The notes below the pieces were generated by a model. It searched no databases. It saw nothing but the letters and a program-made list of their open reading frames with translations, and was not told the origin of the DNA. A stretch of 64,000 bases of DNA. Origin: Calothrix sp. FI2-JRJ7. Lineage in GTDB: Bacteria > Cyanobacteriota > Cyanobacteriia > Cyanobacteriales > Nostocaceae. Position numbers and translations under genes: made by a program. Positions within the stretch are counted from its first letter, which is position 1. Each line of letters begins with the position of its first letter. Positions 1-8,212 of this stretch are shown piece by piece. Location: positions 372,001-436,000 of the forward strand of contig JAHHGX010000091.1 in the NCBI GenBank assembly GCA_019359675.1, in the 5' to 3' direction.

Positions 1-1080
1 CAAGTTGTTACGAATGCAATTGTTAGTCAAATTAAAGCCGAAAATAACAGCGTTAATTCTCTGACGTATCAAGTGGGTAGCGGCGCCAGTGATGTACCAT
101 TTTCTGTAAAGCGTAATCATATTGTTGCCGATAATAGCAAGATAGAATATTTTGGCGCCGCAGACGAGGTGTTCGCAGTGGCAGAAAATAGTCAAGAAGC
201 TATCTCGCTAACTTGTACTCACCAAGGGTGTACCGTAAAAATGGCAGAGGATGGTAAATTTCACTGTCCTTGTCATGGTGCAGTATTTGCAGCAGATGGT
301 AAAGTCCTCAAAGGTCCAGCAGAAAGAGATTTAGCCAAGTTTGAAATAAAAGGGCGCCCTCAGAAAGGTTACAGTGACGAGTTACAATTAGTTGCTATTA
401 AACCGGAAACTGTGAAACCAGAGACGGTTGTAGCAGATTACTATATATTTGCCACTGATGTACCGGGAGTGCAACACCTTTTCAAACGTTTAGATGGAGA
501 CGTTAATCAAAAATCACGCGAGCAAATCGAAAAGTTGAGCATCGCAGACCCCTTTGCAGTATGTCGCTTTTGGTTCGACCGTGACTTTGCTTGGGAACAA
601 AGCAATTTTACATCGCTATCTGGTTACGCACTCACAGACAGCATTACTTTATATCACCGTATCCAGCAGCAATTTATCGACTGGTCGCAACGTACAGGTG
701 GTAGTGTCGTTGAGTTACATGCTTATTGCTATAAAGAGAAAGAGTTTCCGACTCAATCCGCACTGCTCGCGACTTTTGAGCAGGAACTGTATGATATTGT
801 TCCTGAACTCAAGCAAGCTAATATCCTGCACCGTGAACTAGTCAACCAAAAAAACTTTTCTGGATATCCACCTAATAGTTACGCAGAACGTCCCGAAACT
901 CGTAGTAATATTAATAACTTAATTTATGCAGGCGATTGGGTTAAAATGCCTTTCCCGTGCGGTTTAATGGAGCGTGCTGTCAGTAGTGGTTTGTTAGCAG
1001 CAAACGAAATTTTACACAGCGAAGGGCTACAAAGACGTGAAATTCTATCGGTAAATCCAGAGGGTTTATTAGAAATTTAA
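1..1080 (+). CDS. FAD-dependent oxidoreductase with internal Rieske domain (3' part)
   Basis: The frame is open from base 1 with no start codon, so the gene begins upstream of the window. A Rieske [2Fe-2S] domain is visible at about 214-290: box CTHQGC and box CPCHG, with the ligand pattern C-x-H and C-x-x-H plus the two extra cysteines that form a disulfide in b6f-type Rieske proteins. The C-terminal part ends in an amine-oxidase/carotenoid-desaturase type FAD motif (IYAGDWVKMPFPCGLMERA at about 925-980). A flavin amine oxidase with a Rieske insert recalls the CruE/CrtU carotenoid desaturase-methyltransferases, but the N-terminal FAD site is not in view and the substrate is an inference. Confidence 0.75.
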   Translation, partial: QVVTNAIVSQIKAENNSVNSLTYQVGSGASDVPFSVKRNHIVADNSKIEYFGAADEVFAVAENSQEAISLTCTHQGCTVKMAEDGKFHCPCHGAVFAADGKVLKGPAERDLAKFEIKGRPQKGYSDELQLVAIKPETVKPETVVADYYIFATDVPGVQHLFKRLDGDVNQKSREQIEKLSIADPFAVCRFWFDRDFAWEQSNFTSLSGYALTDSITLYHRIQQQFIDWSQRTGGSVVELHAYCYKEKEFPTQSALLATFEQELYDIVPELKQANILHRELVNQKNFSGYPPNSYAERPETRSNINNLIYAGDWVKMPFPCGLMERAVSSGLLAANEILHSEGLQRREILSVNPEGLLEI

Positions 1081-1162
1081 TAGTTTTATCGCTTAATTTT
1101 AAGAGAGATTGGAATATTATGTTTACATCAGAACCGCTCTATTAGAATCGATTATTAAAATA

Positions 1163-1687
1163 ATGACACTTCAGATTAGTGACATTTTATATATTCTCTT
1201 GATTCCATTAGCTCTCTGGTTGATTTTGAACTTGGCAGTGGGAAGAACACAAGCTGGTCGGTCACTGCTAACAATTCCTAATCGTGGGAGATATATCGGT
1301 CAAGTATTAGCTTTCCTTGCTGGAATACTGTTTGTAGTGTCAGCAGCAATATCGATTAGGTCATTTATTACAGATAACAACACTTCTGAAGGAATAGCTG
1401 GTGTCTCTCGACTCATTTTTGGTGTTTACATGTTGTTAAATGGGTTTACGTATCAACCCTCACTCATGGAAAATGGCATTTGGCTGGGGGATGGGGTGTT
1501 TGTTAGGTGGGAAAAAATTCTATTCTATGAATGGAATGTAAATCCTTCGGAACCAGATGTTGATGTATTAGCTGTACGAAGTTCGAGTCGTTTGGCGAAA
1601 AGAGTGTCTAATTTGATGGTTAAATCTTTACAGCGACAACCTGTTGATGATTTGTTACGGCAGTATGTTCCTACTATTAATGCTTAA
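1163..1687 (+). CDS. membrane protein, DUF5673-like
   Basis: Protein of 174 residues if started at the ATG at 1163; a longer form from a TTG at 1109 is possible but would put polar residues ahead of the first membrane segment. Three hydrophobic segments are visible (about residues 8-25, 45-65 and 85-100), followed by a soluble C-terminal domain with a W-E-K-I-L-F-Y-E-W stretch that resembles DUF5673. It lies 82 bases after the oxidoreductase and 5 bases before the DUF89 gene, so it may be co-transcribed with the latter. Function unknown. Confidence 0.65.
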   Translation: MTLQISDILYILLIPLALWLILNLAVGRTQAGRSLLTIPNRGRYIGQVLAFLAGILFVVSAAISIRSFITDNNTSEGIAGVSRLIFGVYMLLNGFTYQPSLMENGIWLGDGVFVRWEKILFYEWNVNPSEPDVDVLAVRSSSRLAKRVSNLMVKSLQRQPVDDLLRQYVPTINA

Positions 1688-1692
1688 ATGGC

Positions 1693-2916
1693 ATGACTAT
1701 ATTACTTCCTAAACTGCCTTTGCCATCTCCGCTTGTCGGCGCCGAAGTTGGTTCTTTTACAGAGTATACTGTTACGCAACGAATGCCTGCTATTGCTCGT
1801 CGCGTTATAGCTGAAAATTCTTTTACTAGTACAGTTAATAATAGTTTAGAACAACTTGCTAGTGCTTTACCTACTGGATATATACAACCTTTGGTAGATG
1901 ACACAGGCGCCGATGTTGCAAATTGGAATGAATACCTTCAACCATTACTTGGGCAACGTTGGGTTGATATTCCGTGGTTTGTTGCTGAAACTTATTTTTA
2001 TCGTTTAATTTTAAATATCACTGGTTATTTTGCTCCTGGTGAGTCGCAAGGTGTTGACCCATTCGCACTCCAAAAGCGTCAAGGTTTAGAAACTGGTTTT
2101 GAGGCTATTACTACACTATGTCATCAAGTTAATAGCTGGTTAGATAATTCTGAATCAGAAGAAGCATTATTAGGTTTATTATATTTTGCTTTATGGGGTA
2201 ATCGCGTTGATTTAAGTTTGTGGTCTGCATTTGAAACCGACCGCACTCAATTTGATATTCAGACTCAGCAAGCACATATATTAGTTAACGATGCAGCTTC
2301 GGTAGTTGATTTAATTAACAAAAACCAGCAAGGACGTTTTGATGTAGTTGTAGATAATGCTGGGTTTGAGTTGGTTTGCGATTTATGTTTAGTCGATTTT
2401 TTACTCGGTAGCGGTTTAGCCAAACAAATTAAGTTACATCTCAAACCACATCCCACTTTTGTCTCAGATGCCATGATTCAAGATATACACAACACAATTG
2501 AATTTTTTGCTAAATCTAATAATTGGGATGTAACATTTTTAGCAAACCGTCTACAAGAATACTTGGGATTAGGAAAACTAGTTTTAAGCAGCGATTACTT
2601 TTGGACATCACCATTAGCCTTTTGGGAAATGCCCGATGTAGTTAGAAATGATTTAGCTGCTAGTAACTTGACAATTATTAAAGGTGACGCAAATTACCGT
2701 CGATTACTCGGTGATAGACACTGGGACTACACCACCAACATCAGCGATATTATCTCTTATTTCCCGGCGCCATTACTTGCACTACGCACTCTAAAATCTG
2801 AAGTTGCCGCAGGAATTAAGCCAGAAGTCATTCACTCATTGGCGCCAAGCGATACAAATTGGCTAACCAACGGTCAATGGGGTGTAATTCAATTAGTTCC
2901 AAAATTAAGATCATAA
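1693..2916 (+). CDS. DUF89/ARMT1-like damage-control phosphatase
   Basis: 407 residues, the usual size of the DUF89 (ARMT1-like) family. These are metal-dependent phosphatases thought to remove damaged phospho-metabolites. Family signatures are visible: WGNRVDLSLW near residue 170, the metal-site motif VDNAGFELVCDL near 222, HLKPHPTFVSD near 250, and IIKGDANYRRLLGDR near 330. The Asp-Asn of DNAGFE and the Asp of KGDANYRR are the expected metal ligands. The ATG follows the stop of the membrane gene by only 5 bases. The family call is firm; the substrate cannot be told from sequence. Confidence 0.85.
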   Translation: MTILLPKLPLPSPLVGAEVGSFTEYTVTQRMPAIARRVIAENSFTSTVNNSLEQLASALPTGYIQPLVDDTGADVANWNEYLQPLLGQRWVDIPWFVAETYFYRLILNITGYFAPGESQGVDPFALQKRQGLETGFEAITTLCHQVNSWLDNSESEEALLGLLYFALWGNRVDLSLWSAFETDRTQFDIQTQQAHILVNDAASVVDLINKNQQGRFDVVVDNAGFELVCDLCLVDFLLGSGLAKQIKLHLKPHPTFVSDAMIQDIHNTIEFFAKSNNWDVTFLANRLQEYLGLGKLVLSSDYFWTSPLAFWEMPDVVRNDLAASNLTIIKGDANYRRLLGDRHWDYTTNISDIISYFPAPLLALRTLKSEVAAGIKPEVIHSLAPSDTNWLTNGQWGVIQLVPKLRS

Positions 2917-2922
2917 ACAAAA

Positions 2923-2949
2923 TCTTGTAACTCTTGTAACTCTTATAAC
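2923..2949. repeat. three tandem 9-bp repeats
   Basis: TCTTGTAAC, TCTTGTAAC and TCTTATAAC follow each other directly just after the DUF89 stop codon. This is a short tandem repeat of the kind common between genes in heterocystous cyanobacteria. Confidence 0.7.
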
Positions 2950-3001
2950 TTATAAGGGGAGCATCCCAAGGAATGAAGAATTTAAATTGGGAAGCTTATT
3001 A

Positions 3002-3301
3002 TTACGCGCGCAATGATTTAATTACCAATTGCAAAGCTAATGATTGAGCGGCAAAAACAAGTCCTTGAACATTTGGAGGAACTTTTGCTAGCCAAATTCC
3101 TAATAAACCAATTACTTTGTACAAATATCCTGCTAAAGCGGGTGCAAGAATATTACTTCCATAACTTGAGAAAAACTCTAGATTACTGGCACGGGTATAA
3201 TATTGTTTAGTAACTAATAGCGATACTGATGCTGAGTATGCTAAAGACTGAAATTGACTGAAAGTGTTCAAACAATGGCACCAGTTAGGTAAAGATGCCA
3301 A
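3002..3301 (-). pseudogene. remnant of an MFS transporter
   Basis: The reverse strand has a 99-codon frame whose middle reads like a piece of a major facilitator: an AYSASVSLLV segment, then the loop KQYYTRASNLEFFSSYGSN, then APALAGYLYKVIGLLGI. It jumps directly to KVPPNVQGLVFAAQ, which resembles a segment found much later in such transporters (the P-P-x-x-Q-G-x-V-F-A loop). A full transporter would have about 400 residues. I read this as a fragment left after 5', internal and 3' deletions. The alternative, a small novel membrane protein, is less likely because both segments match known loops of one family. Confidence 0.55.
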
Positions 3302-3542
3302 ATTTGTAAATGATTAGTTAAGTACAGCACCATAATAGCAATCTGCTGATTTTTTTAGAAAAAGGGTCATCTGAGTTATGCAAGCAGTTAAATTATTTAA
3401 TCTATTAGACGATAAATAATATCATTAATCTGTTTGTGATGCAAGCGTCTGTAAAATACTACAATTACCCGCATTAGCAAGGTTATAATAATCTTCCCGT
3501 ATTATCCTTGATAAAAACTACAAGCTATTTGTTTAAAATTGT

Positions 3543-4394
3543 ATGACCGCGACTGCAACTCTGCTCATTTCTTGTCCTGACCAACGAGGGTTGGTAGCAA
3601 AATTCGCTAATTTTATTTATGCCAACGGTGGTAACATTGTTCACGCCGACCAGCATACAGATTTTGCCGTCGGGTTATTTTTGACACGAATTGAATGGCA
3701 GCTAGACGGTTTTCACTTACCCCGCGAACTAATTAGTCCAGCTTTCAACGCTATTGCTCAACCTTTAGATGCCAAATGGGAACTTCATTTTTCTGACACC
3801 GTGCCACGAATTGCGATTTGGGTCAGTCGTCAAGACCATTGTTTGTTAGATTTAATTTGGCGCCAGCGCGCGTCCGAGTTAGCGGCAGAAATTCCTTTAA
3901 TTATTAGCAATCATCCTGATTTACAAGTTATTGCAAATCAGTTTGGTATTGATTATCATTATATTTCAATAAATAATGAAAATAAACTTGAACAGGAAGC
4001 TAAACAGTTAGAACTTCTACGACAATCTAATATTGACTTAGTGGTTTTGGCAAAGTATATGCGGATTATTAGCCCTGACTTTATTAGTAAATTTCCGCAG
4101 GTTATTAATATCCATCATTCATTTTTACCTGCCTTTGTTGGCGCCAATCCTTATGAACGCGCGTATCAACGGGGAGTTAAAATTATTGGCGCCACAGCTC
4201 ACTATGTTACGGCAGACTTAGACCAAGGACCCATTATCGAGCAAGAAGTAGTGCGAATAAGTCACCGTGATGCTGTAGCTGATTTAATTCGTAAGGGTAA
4301 AGATTTAGAAAGAATGGTTTTAGCTAGAGCAGTGCGCGCGCATTTACAAAATAGAGTGTTGGTTTATGGTGATAGAACTGTAGTATTTGAATAG
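3543..4394 (+). CDS. purU: formyltetrahydrofolate deformylase PurU
   Basis: 283 residues, full family length. Residues 1-85 form an ACT domain (LLISCPDQRGLVAKFANFIY; GGNIVHADQHTD). Residues 88-283 are a formyltransferase fold with the catalytic Asn-His-Asp set in INIHHSFLPAF (N189, H191) and ATAHYVTADLDQGPII (D227). It hydrolyses 10-formyl-tetrahydrofolate to formate and tetrahydrofolate, supplying formate for PurT-dependent purine synthesis and balancing one-carbon pools in the cytoplasm. The final codons overlap no neighbour; the genes downstream are decayed and face the other way. Confidence 0.95.
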   Translation: MTATATLLISCPDQRGLVAKFANFIYANGGNIVHADQHTDFAVGLFLTRIEWQLDGFHLPRELISPAFNAIAQPLDAKWELHFSDTVPRIAIWVSRQDHCLLDLIWRQRASELAAEIPLIISNHPDLQVIANQFGIDYHYISINNENKLEQEAKQLELLRQSNIDLVVLAKYMRIISPDFISKFPQVINIHHSFLPAFVGANPYERAYQRGVKIIGATAHYVTADLDQGPIIEQEVVRISHRDAVADLIRKGKDLERMVLARAVRAHLQNRVLVYGDRTVVFE

Positions 4395-4397
4395 TTA

Positions 4398-4500
4398 CTA
4401 CTCTACAATTACTTCTAACCCAGTATCACGAGCAACCTTCTGTGCTAACGAAGCCTCCACCCAACCTACAGGTTTTTTAACATTACACTCGTTCAAATAA
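4398..4500 (-). pseudogene. short unidentified gene remnant
   Basis: A reverse-strand frame ending at 4398 reads NVKKPVGWVEASLAQKVARD followed by TGLEVIVE and a stop, with a stop codon shortly upstream. The composition looks like real protein, but I do not recognise the family. It is out of frame with, and partly overlaps, the methyltransferase remnant next to it, and is best read as debris of the same decayed cluster. Confidence 0.3.
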
Positions 4501-4648
4501 ATCTAGTCGATATTGTTCTTCGTGTTGACTTTTTAGGTGTTTTAGTTGGGTTGGCGCCAATTCCAAAAACGAGTCATGGACTTCATCACCATTCAAACGA
4601 TAGTCACGCGCGTATTCTGTCCAGTGTACCAGGAGTAAATTTCCTCCT
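4483..4648 (-). pseudogene. 3' remnant of a NodS-like SAM methyltransferase
   Basis: The reverse strand reads GGNLLLVHWTEYARDYRLNG, then DEVHDSFLEL and EEQYRLDLFERV followed by a stop. The LLVHWT and GDEVH stretch resembles the end of NodS-type methyltransferases, which are often encoded beside PIG-L deacetylases and acyl-CoA dehydrogenases. No methyltransferase motif I is left; upstream sequence is already the HAD remnant. Only about 50 codons survive. Confidence 0.5.
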
Positions 4649-4661
4649 TTAGTGAGATTTT

Positions 4662-5131
4662 CTAAAATTGCTGTTCTGGTAATGAAGATATTTTCTGTAA
4701 TATTACAGATGCACCAGGTATTTCTGCAAACATTTCTGGATTTGTTGAATAACGTTGGTTTAGTAATTCAACAAAACGATGCTGAAGCTTTGATAACTCT
4801 TCTTCAGATGGCGCCCGGTCAAATTGCTCATGGAATATTTGTAAGCTTATATCTTGCACCATTCGCAACAAGCCAAAAGAAACCGGGTTTCTGTACGAGA
4901 GATTAAGCTTTTTTAGCGCAGTTTGTCGCAAGAAACCCGGTTTCTAGGTCAGGTGCAAGATGTCAGTAAGGTGATACCAGAGTCTGTAGTGTGTCCATAC
5001 GTACTCCAGTTGGTATTTATTTGGGTAATTTCAAATACATTTTTAAAGGTTTCGATGAAGCACTCTGTATCTACATCGTTGGTTTTGGTCAACGTTCCGT
5101 CGATATCAAATATTATCAGTTTTATATTTAA
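4662..5131 (-). pseudogene. HAD-family hydrolase, interrupted by a MITE
   Basis: Reverse strand. The 5' half (5131-4962) reads IKLIIFDIDGTLTKTNDVDT, with the HAD nucleophile motif DxDGT, and continues to GITLLTD. The 3' half (4850-4662) continues in the same frame with ISLQIFHEQFDRAPSEEELS and stops after PEQQF. Between them sits a 111-bp element with an in-frame stop. Removing it restores gac-ata-agc (D-I-S) exactly. No ATG or GTG precedes the first half, and the later HAD motifs (Lys and the second Asp pair) are missing, so the gene was also truncated at the 3' end. It is not functional. Confidence 0.75.
4851..4961. mobile_element. 111-bp MITE with ATCTTGCACC termini inside the HAD gene
   Basis: Ends are perfect 10-bp inverted repeats: ATCTTGCACC at 4851-4860 and GGTGCAAGAT at 4952-4961. 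Inside are two inverted copies of the 15-mer AGAAACCGGGTTTCT (4878-4892) and its complement (4931-4945). No coding capacity. The flanking HAD reading frame closes without a duplicated target when the element is removed. The same 15-mer occurs alone or in other elements at 7918, 13721, 13772 and 27851-27885. Confidence 0.75.
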
Positions 5132-5152
5132 TTAGGGAATAAGACTGGCAAC

Positions 5153-5202
5153 GGATAGAACGGATATAGCGGATAAATCATCCGTTACATCCGTTACATC
5201 CG
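5153..5202. repeat. ATCCGTTACATCCGTT iterated inverted repeat
   Basis: GGCAACGGAT at the left faces ATCCGTTACATCCGTTAC and ATCCGTTGC at the right, forming an imperfect hairpin between the HAD remnant and the PIG-L gene. The same units recur at about 38195-38225 and 38519-38551, so this is a dispersed intergenic repeat family. Its place just past the PIG-L stop could let it act as a terminator on that strand. Confidence 0.6.
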
Positions 5203-5205
5203 TTG

Positions 5206-5940
5206 CTAACTGGTTACTTCTATATACATTTCCCAAGGGTGGGTGAAGTTGGAGAGCATTTCGGGTGTGAGAATAAATGCTTCGGGGTCGTCGTCAATTA
5301 GGTTTGTGGTTTGGGAACGGTAAGCTCTTATTGCTTTTTCTTTTAATGTCAGCATCTTACTTGTATCTAGGCGCCAGCATTGTACTTCACCTATAAATCC
5401 TCGTTGTTTGGGGTCCCAGTCCCAGATAGGATATTCAATAATACGTGGTTTTTTAAGTACATTTGTTGCGTCATGAATTAAGTTCCATGTTGCGCGATGG
5501 TCTGGATGTGGGTCTTGGCGCCAGGGTAAAAATATCATTTGCGGTTTTAATCCCGCTAAATACATACGACAAGTATCAGTTATATTTTTATACTGTTCCG
5601 ATACTGAACCATCTTGTAAACCTAAGAACGTTACAGATTTTTTTTCCACTCCTAGCAAATGTAAAGCTGTTAGTGTTTCATTTTCCCGTAAGGCTTTTAG
5701 TTCTGGCGCCGGATATTTTATAGAATTAGGATGCGATAAGGTACCATCGGTAACTATTAATACGCGCACATCGCAATTTAGCGCACGTAATAAAGCAATG
5801 GTGCCTCCACAACCTAATGTCTCATCATCTGGATGAGGTGCAACAATTAATGCTGGACTTGCGGCAATTTCCTCTATTGTCTTTATAGGTAAGACATAAG
5901 GATTTGCTAGGGGTGATATCTCAAGGACTTGGTTACTCAT
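5206..5940 (-). CDS. PIG-L family (LmbE-like) deacetylase
   Basis: 244 residues, normal for the family. The zinc motif APHPDDE is at residues 34-40 and the second metal His lies in DPHPDHRATW near residue 148. These enzymes remove an acetyl group from N-acetylglucosaminyl or related substrates in the cytoplasm. The ATG overlaps the end of the upstream acyl-CoA dehydrogenase remnant (ATGAGTAA), a sign that they once formed one operon with the HAD and methyltransferase genes, all of which are now broken. This is the only intact member. The exact substrate, perhaps a glycan or lipid head group, is unknown. Confidence 0.88.
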   Translation of the reverse strand: MSNQVLEISPLANPYVLPIKTIEEIAASPALIVAPHPDDETLGCGGTIALLRALNCDVRVLIVTDGTLSHPNSIKYPAPELKALRENETLTALHLLGVEKKSVTFLGLQDGSVSEQYKNITDTCRMYLAGLKPQMIFLPWRQDPHPDHRATWNLIHDATNVLKKPRIIEYPIWDWDPKQRGFIGEVQCWRLDTSKMLTLKEKAIRAYRSQTTNLIDDDPEAFILTPEMLSNFTHPWEMYIEVTS

Positions 5941-6379
5941 ACCACAATGAATGAGCAGAATTGTTTTGACTTAATGAATATTGTCCAACGCTGGAAAGTG
6001 CTGCATCAAATGCTGGTTGACGCAGGTACAGCGTTAAATCTCTTATTACCGTTCCATTTGATGCGGTGGCAGTAAACCACGAGTACCAACCGAACGTGTA
6101 CACATCTGAATTACATCAATACAGATTTGTTCAATTGTACTTCGTACCATGTTGGCGTAAGCGACCAACTGATCCACTTTCGGATGTGGTTGTGTTGGAT
6201 AACCGCCAAAAATTGGAGCATAGATTATTTATGACATCAGCGGCGCCTTTCAACCATAGATTCCCGCTTTCAACTGCCATTGCCATTCTTGCCACACGCT
6301 CTTGTTGGTATGGGTCATTTGTATAGTCCAATTTTTGAAGGTATTCGCGCGTTAGGTTAAACAACGCTTCGGCGCCACC
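5933..6379 (-). pseudogene. 3' remnant of an acyl-CoA dehydrogenase
   Basis: Reverse strand, read across two frameshifts. The first segment reads AEALFNLTREYLQKL then NDPYQQERVARMAMAVES. After a shift near 6225 it goes on PIFGGYPTQPHPKVDQLVAY and RSTIEQICIDVIQM, TRSVGTRGLLPPHQMER. A second shift near 6055 leads to VIRDLTLYLRQPAFDAALSS and a TAA that overlaps the PIG-L start. This is the C-terminal helical domain of an acyl-CoA dehydrogenase-like protein (RSVGTRGLL then RDLTLYLRQP). The N-terminal two thirds are gone, replaced by the RRXRR gene fragment upstream. Confidence 0.7.
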
Positions 6380-6862
6380 TTTTAAAGTTTTAGCTTTAAT
6401 ATCCTCAACTACAAATACAGTAACGGGAAAAATTGAGGCTAGCCATTTACAAATGCGTAACTTCCACTGCCATCTTGCCTTTGTTGATGGAGGTAGTTTC
6501 TGTTTATTAACAAGTCGGTTTTCACGGTTTTGGCGGCATGGTGTATTGCGGAATCGTCTGGCACGTCGCATGTTACGACGTGTTTTTACATGTTCTTTAA
6601 CCCAATCAACCGCGTGAGTTTGAATATTCAGGTAAATGTGAGATTTCGATTTAACTGTGTAACCTTCACGCTTAGAGCCAGGATCTATACCAACCGCGAT
6701 TGGCTGTGTTTTTCTATCAATTGGTTCTACATTTAATCGAACACAAAATACTCCTTTTTTCCAGTATGGTGTAGCCTTTTTTTGTTTAATCCAACGCCTT
6801 GCTCTACTTGAAGTAGTTGGCATTAAGGGTCTTTGATTTGAATCTACTACTGGTACAAACAT
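6371..6862 (-). pseudogene. RRXRR (IscB/IsrB-like) protein, C-terminally truncated
   Basis: Start chosen at the ATG at 6862 (MFVPVVDSNQRPLMPTTSSR), the typical N-terminus of RRXRR proteins; the frame is open to 6913. Visible parts: RRXRR/PLMP-like domain (SRARRWIKQKKATPYW), RuvC-I with its Asp (AVGIDPGSKREG), an Arg-rich bridge-like helix (RRNMRRARRFRNTPCRQNR), and RuvC-II with Glu (VVEDIKAKTLKG). After KTLKGG the frame runs into acyl-CoA dehydrogenase sequence and ends at 6131, so RuvC-III and any HNH domain are absent. IscB and IsrB are RNA-guided nucleases of transposons; this copy cannot form a complete RuvC site. Confidence 0.7.
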
Positions 6863-6913
6863 TTTTGTTTTGAACTGTAAGCCTTCTACAAAGTAGAAGT
6901 GTATATTTCCCAT

Positions 6914-7311
6914 CGCTACTGACTGTCAAAGAGGTTAAAAACTTGGGAGGCATTTTTAACATTTAAAAGGCTACCACGCCCAGACAGTTCAGTTTGAGTT
7001 GTTAACTCGTAAGCTAGACACTGTTTTAGTCTCAATTGAAAAGATGGGTTAATTCTTTTCTTTCAAGCCCTGTACCACATGTGTAGGGATCAGTGACGTA
7101 ACGGTTAATAGTATTATTGACGACAATAAATAAATACAGGCGCCCGATGCCTCTATCTAGTGCGTGATTTTTGGGTCTGACTCATGGAAGGTATTTATTA
7201 ATCAAAAGTCTAAAATCTAGTTTGAATGTAAGTATTTATACGAAGGTGATTTATTTTATTTGATTTATACTGTATAATATGAAACATTTATTATTACTAT
7301 TTTAAATAAAT
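6914..7311. other. intergenic region upstream of the RRXRR fragment
   Basis: No credible gene. On the reverse strand it forms the leader of the RRXRR gene and contains possible hairpins, for example CCCTGTACCACATGTGTAGGG (as read on the plus strand, 7068-7088, with G-U pairs) and an AAAAGA/TCTTTT arrangement at about 7040-7062. In intact IscB/IsrB loci the guide (omega) RNA is encoded directly upstream of the gene, so remains of such an RNA may be here; this is inference. The stretch near 7312 is very AT-rich and may carry the promoter of the next gene. Confidence 0.4.
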
Positions 7312-7893
7312 ATGAATATATTTAATAGAATTAGGACAACTGTTGAAGAGTATATTATGTTTAGCAACGAAGCTAAACAATTAATTTTAAAGAAAAAAAC
7401 GGTTTTACTTCTCTGCGAACAAGCACAATCTAGAGTTGAGCAGTTAAAAAGCTTACAACCAGATGTTGAAGAGGGGTTTATTGCGATAATGGAGCATAAT
7501 AAAGTTAAAGTCCAATTACATTTTACTCCAGAGAAAATTACTCTTCACGAAGATACTTTTGAAGGGACATTGCGCTTACTAAAACCACCATCTTTTGATA
7601 CAGATTCTTTAGTATATCGTTATCTTATCGCTGGTTGGAATACATTTTTAGGAGGAAAAATTCCTAACGGAGCTTTGCCAAAAGGGGTTAGGCTTGAAAA
7701 TAACATAGTTTATTATACTCTATCACGAAATCAATCACAGCTTGTAGATGCTCTTTTCCATAATCTTAAAAATGGTTCTGCTTTAATAACTAATGTTAAA
7801 CAAGGAGATTTAATTATTGAAACTTCAGCTTCGTTAAACTGGAATGATTTCAAGCTTCAAAATGTGCTCCAACTTGTGAAGTTCCAAAAATAA
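7312..7893 (+). CDS. hypothetical protein
   Basis: 193 residues, not recognised. It begins with a basic helix, then an acidic middle (SLQPDVEEGFIAIMEHNKVK) followed by alternating beta-strand-like segments (KVQLHFTPEKITLHEDTFEG; YRYLIAGWNTFLGGKI) and a C-terminal helix. There are no membrane segments or signal peptide. The start is uncertain: ATG at 7312 has a poor ribosome site, and an internal ATG at 7357 (MFSNEAKQ) is an alternative. Codon use and the long open frame support a real gene. It stands alone between the decayed cluster and a small reverse gene. Confidence 0.6.
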   Translation: MNIFNRIRTTVEEYIMFSNEAKQLILKKKTVLLLCEQAQSRVEQLKSLQPDVEEGFIAIMEHNKVKVQLHFTPEKITLHEDTFEGTLRLLKPPSFDTDSLVYRYLIAGWNTFLGGKIPNGALPKGVRLENNIVYYTLSRNQSQLVDALFHNLKNGSALITNVKQGDLIIETSASLNWNDFKLQNVLQLVKFQK

Positions 7894-7917
7894 ATAAAAG
7901 AATGGCGCCAAATTCCT

Positions 7918-7932
7918 AGAAACCGGGTTTCT
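7918..7932. repeat. AGAAACCGGGTTTCT palindromic 15-mer
   Basis: A single copy lies between two convergent genes, directly against the stop codon of the small reverse gene. It can form a compact hairpin and might serve as a bidirectional terminator. Confidence 0.6.
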
Positions 7933-8169
7933 TTACTTATTAAGTTCTGTGAGCCACAGTCGTATGTTTTGACGTTGATGTGGTTTGACATATCGCGATG
8001 CCTCAGTTAGAACTTGGCGCGGAAAAATATGTCTTAATTCTGCTAGCATTTGGGCATTTTCGCAATCATTGATACATTCAGCTACGTACTGAATCGACTC
8101 CGGGGTCAACCATTCTGGTGTCACTTCGGTTTCACAAATAGGGAGATTTTGACCATCTGCTGGTATCAT
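7933..8169 (-). CDS. small conserved-looking hypothetical protein
   Basis: 78 residues, ATG at 8169. The sequence is soluble and largely helical: an acidic N-terminal part (EVTPEWLTPESIQYVAECIN) and a basic C-terminal part (RYVKPHQRQNIRLWLTELNK). The two tryptophan-leucine endings and the balanced composition suggest a genuine small protein; I do not recognise the family. It lies 43 bases downstream of the alpha/beta hydrolase on the same strand and may be read from the same transcript. Confidence 0.55.
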   Translation of the reverse strand: MIPADGQNLPICETEVTPEWLTPESIQYVAECINDCENAQMLAELRHIFPRQVLTEASRYVKPHQRQNIRLWLTELNK

Positions 8170-8212
8170 TTTGTTAATCCAGCTTTATAAATTAATACCT
8201 GCACATATTACT

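Noticed and set aside
4652-4906. 84-codon plus-strand frame
   Set aside because: It is antisense to the recognisable HAD remnant and runs through the MITE.
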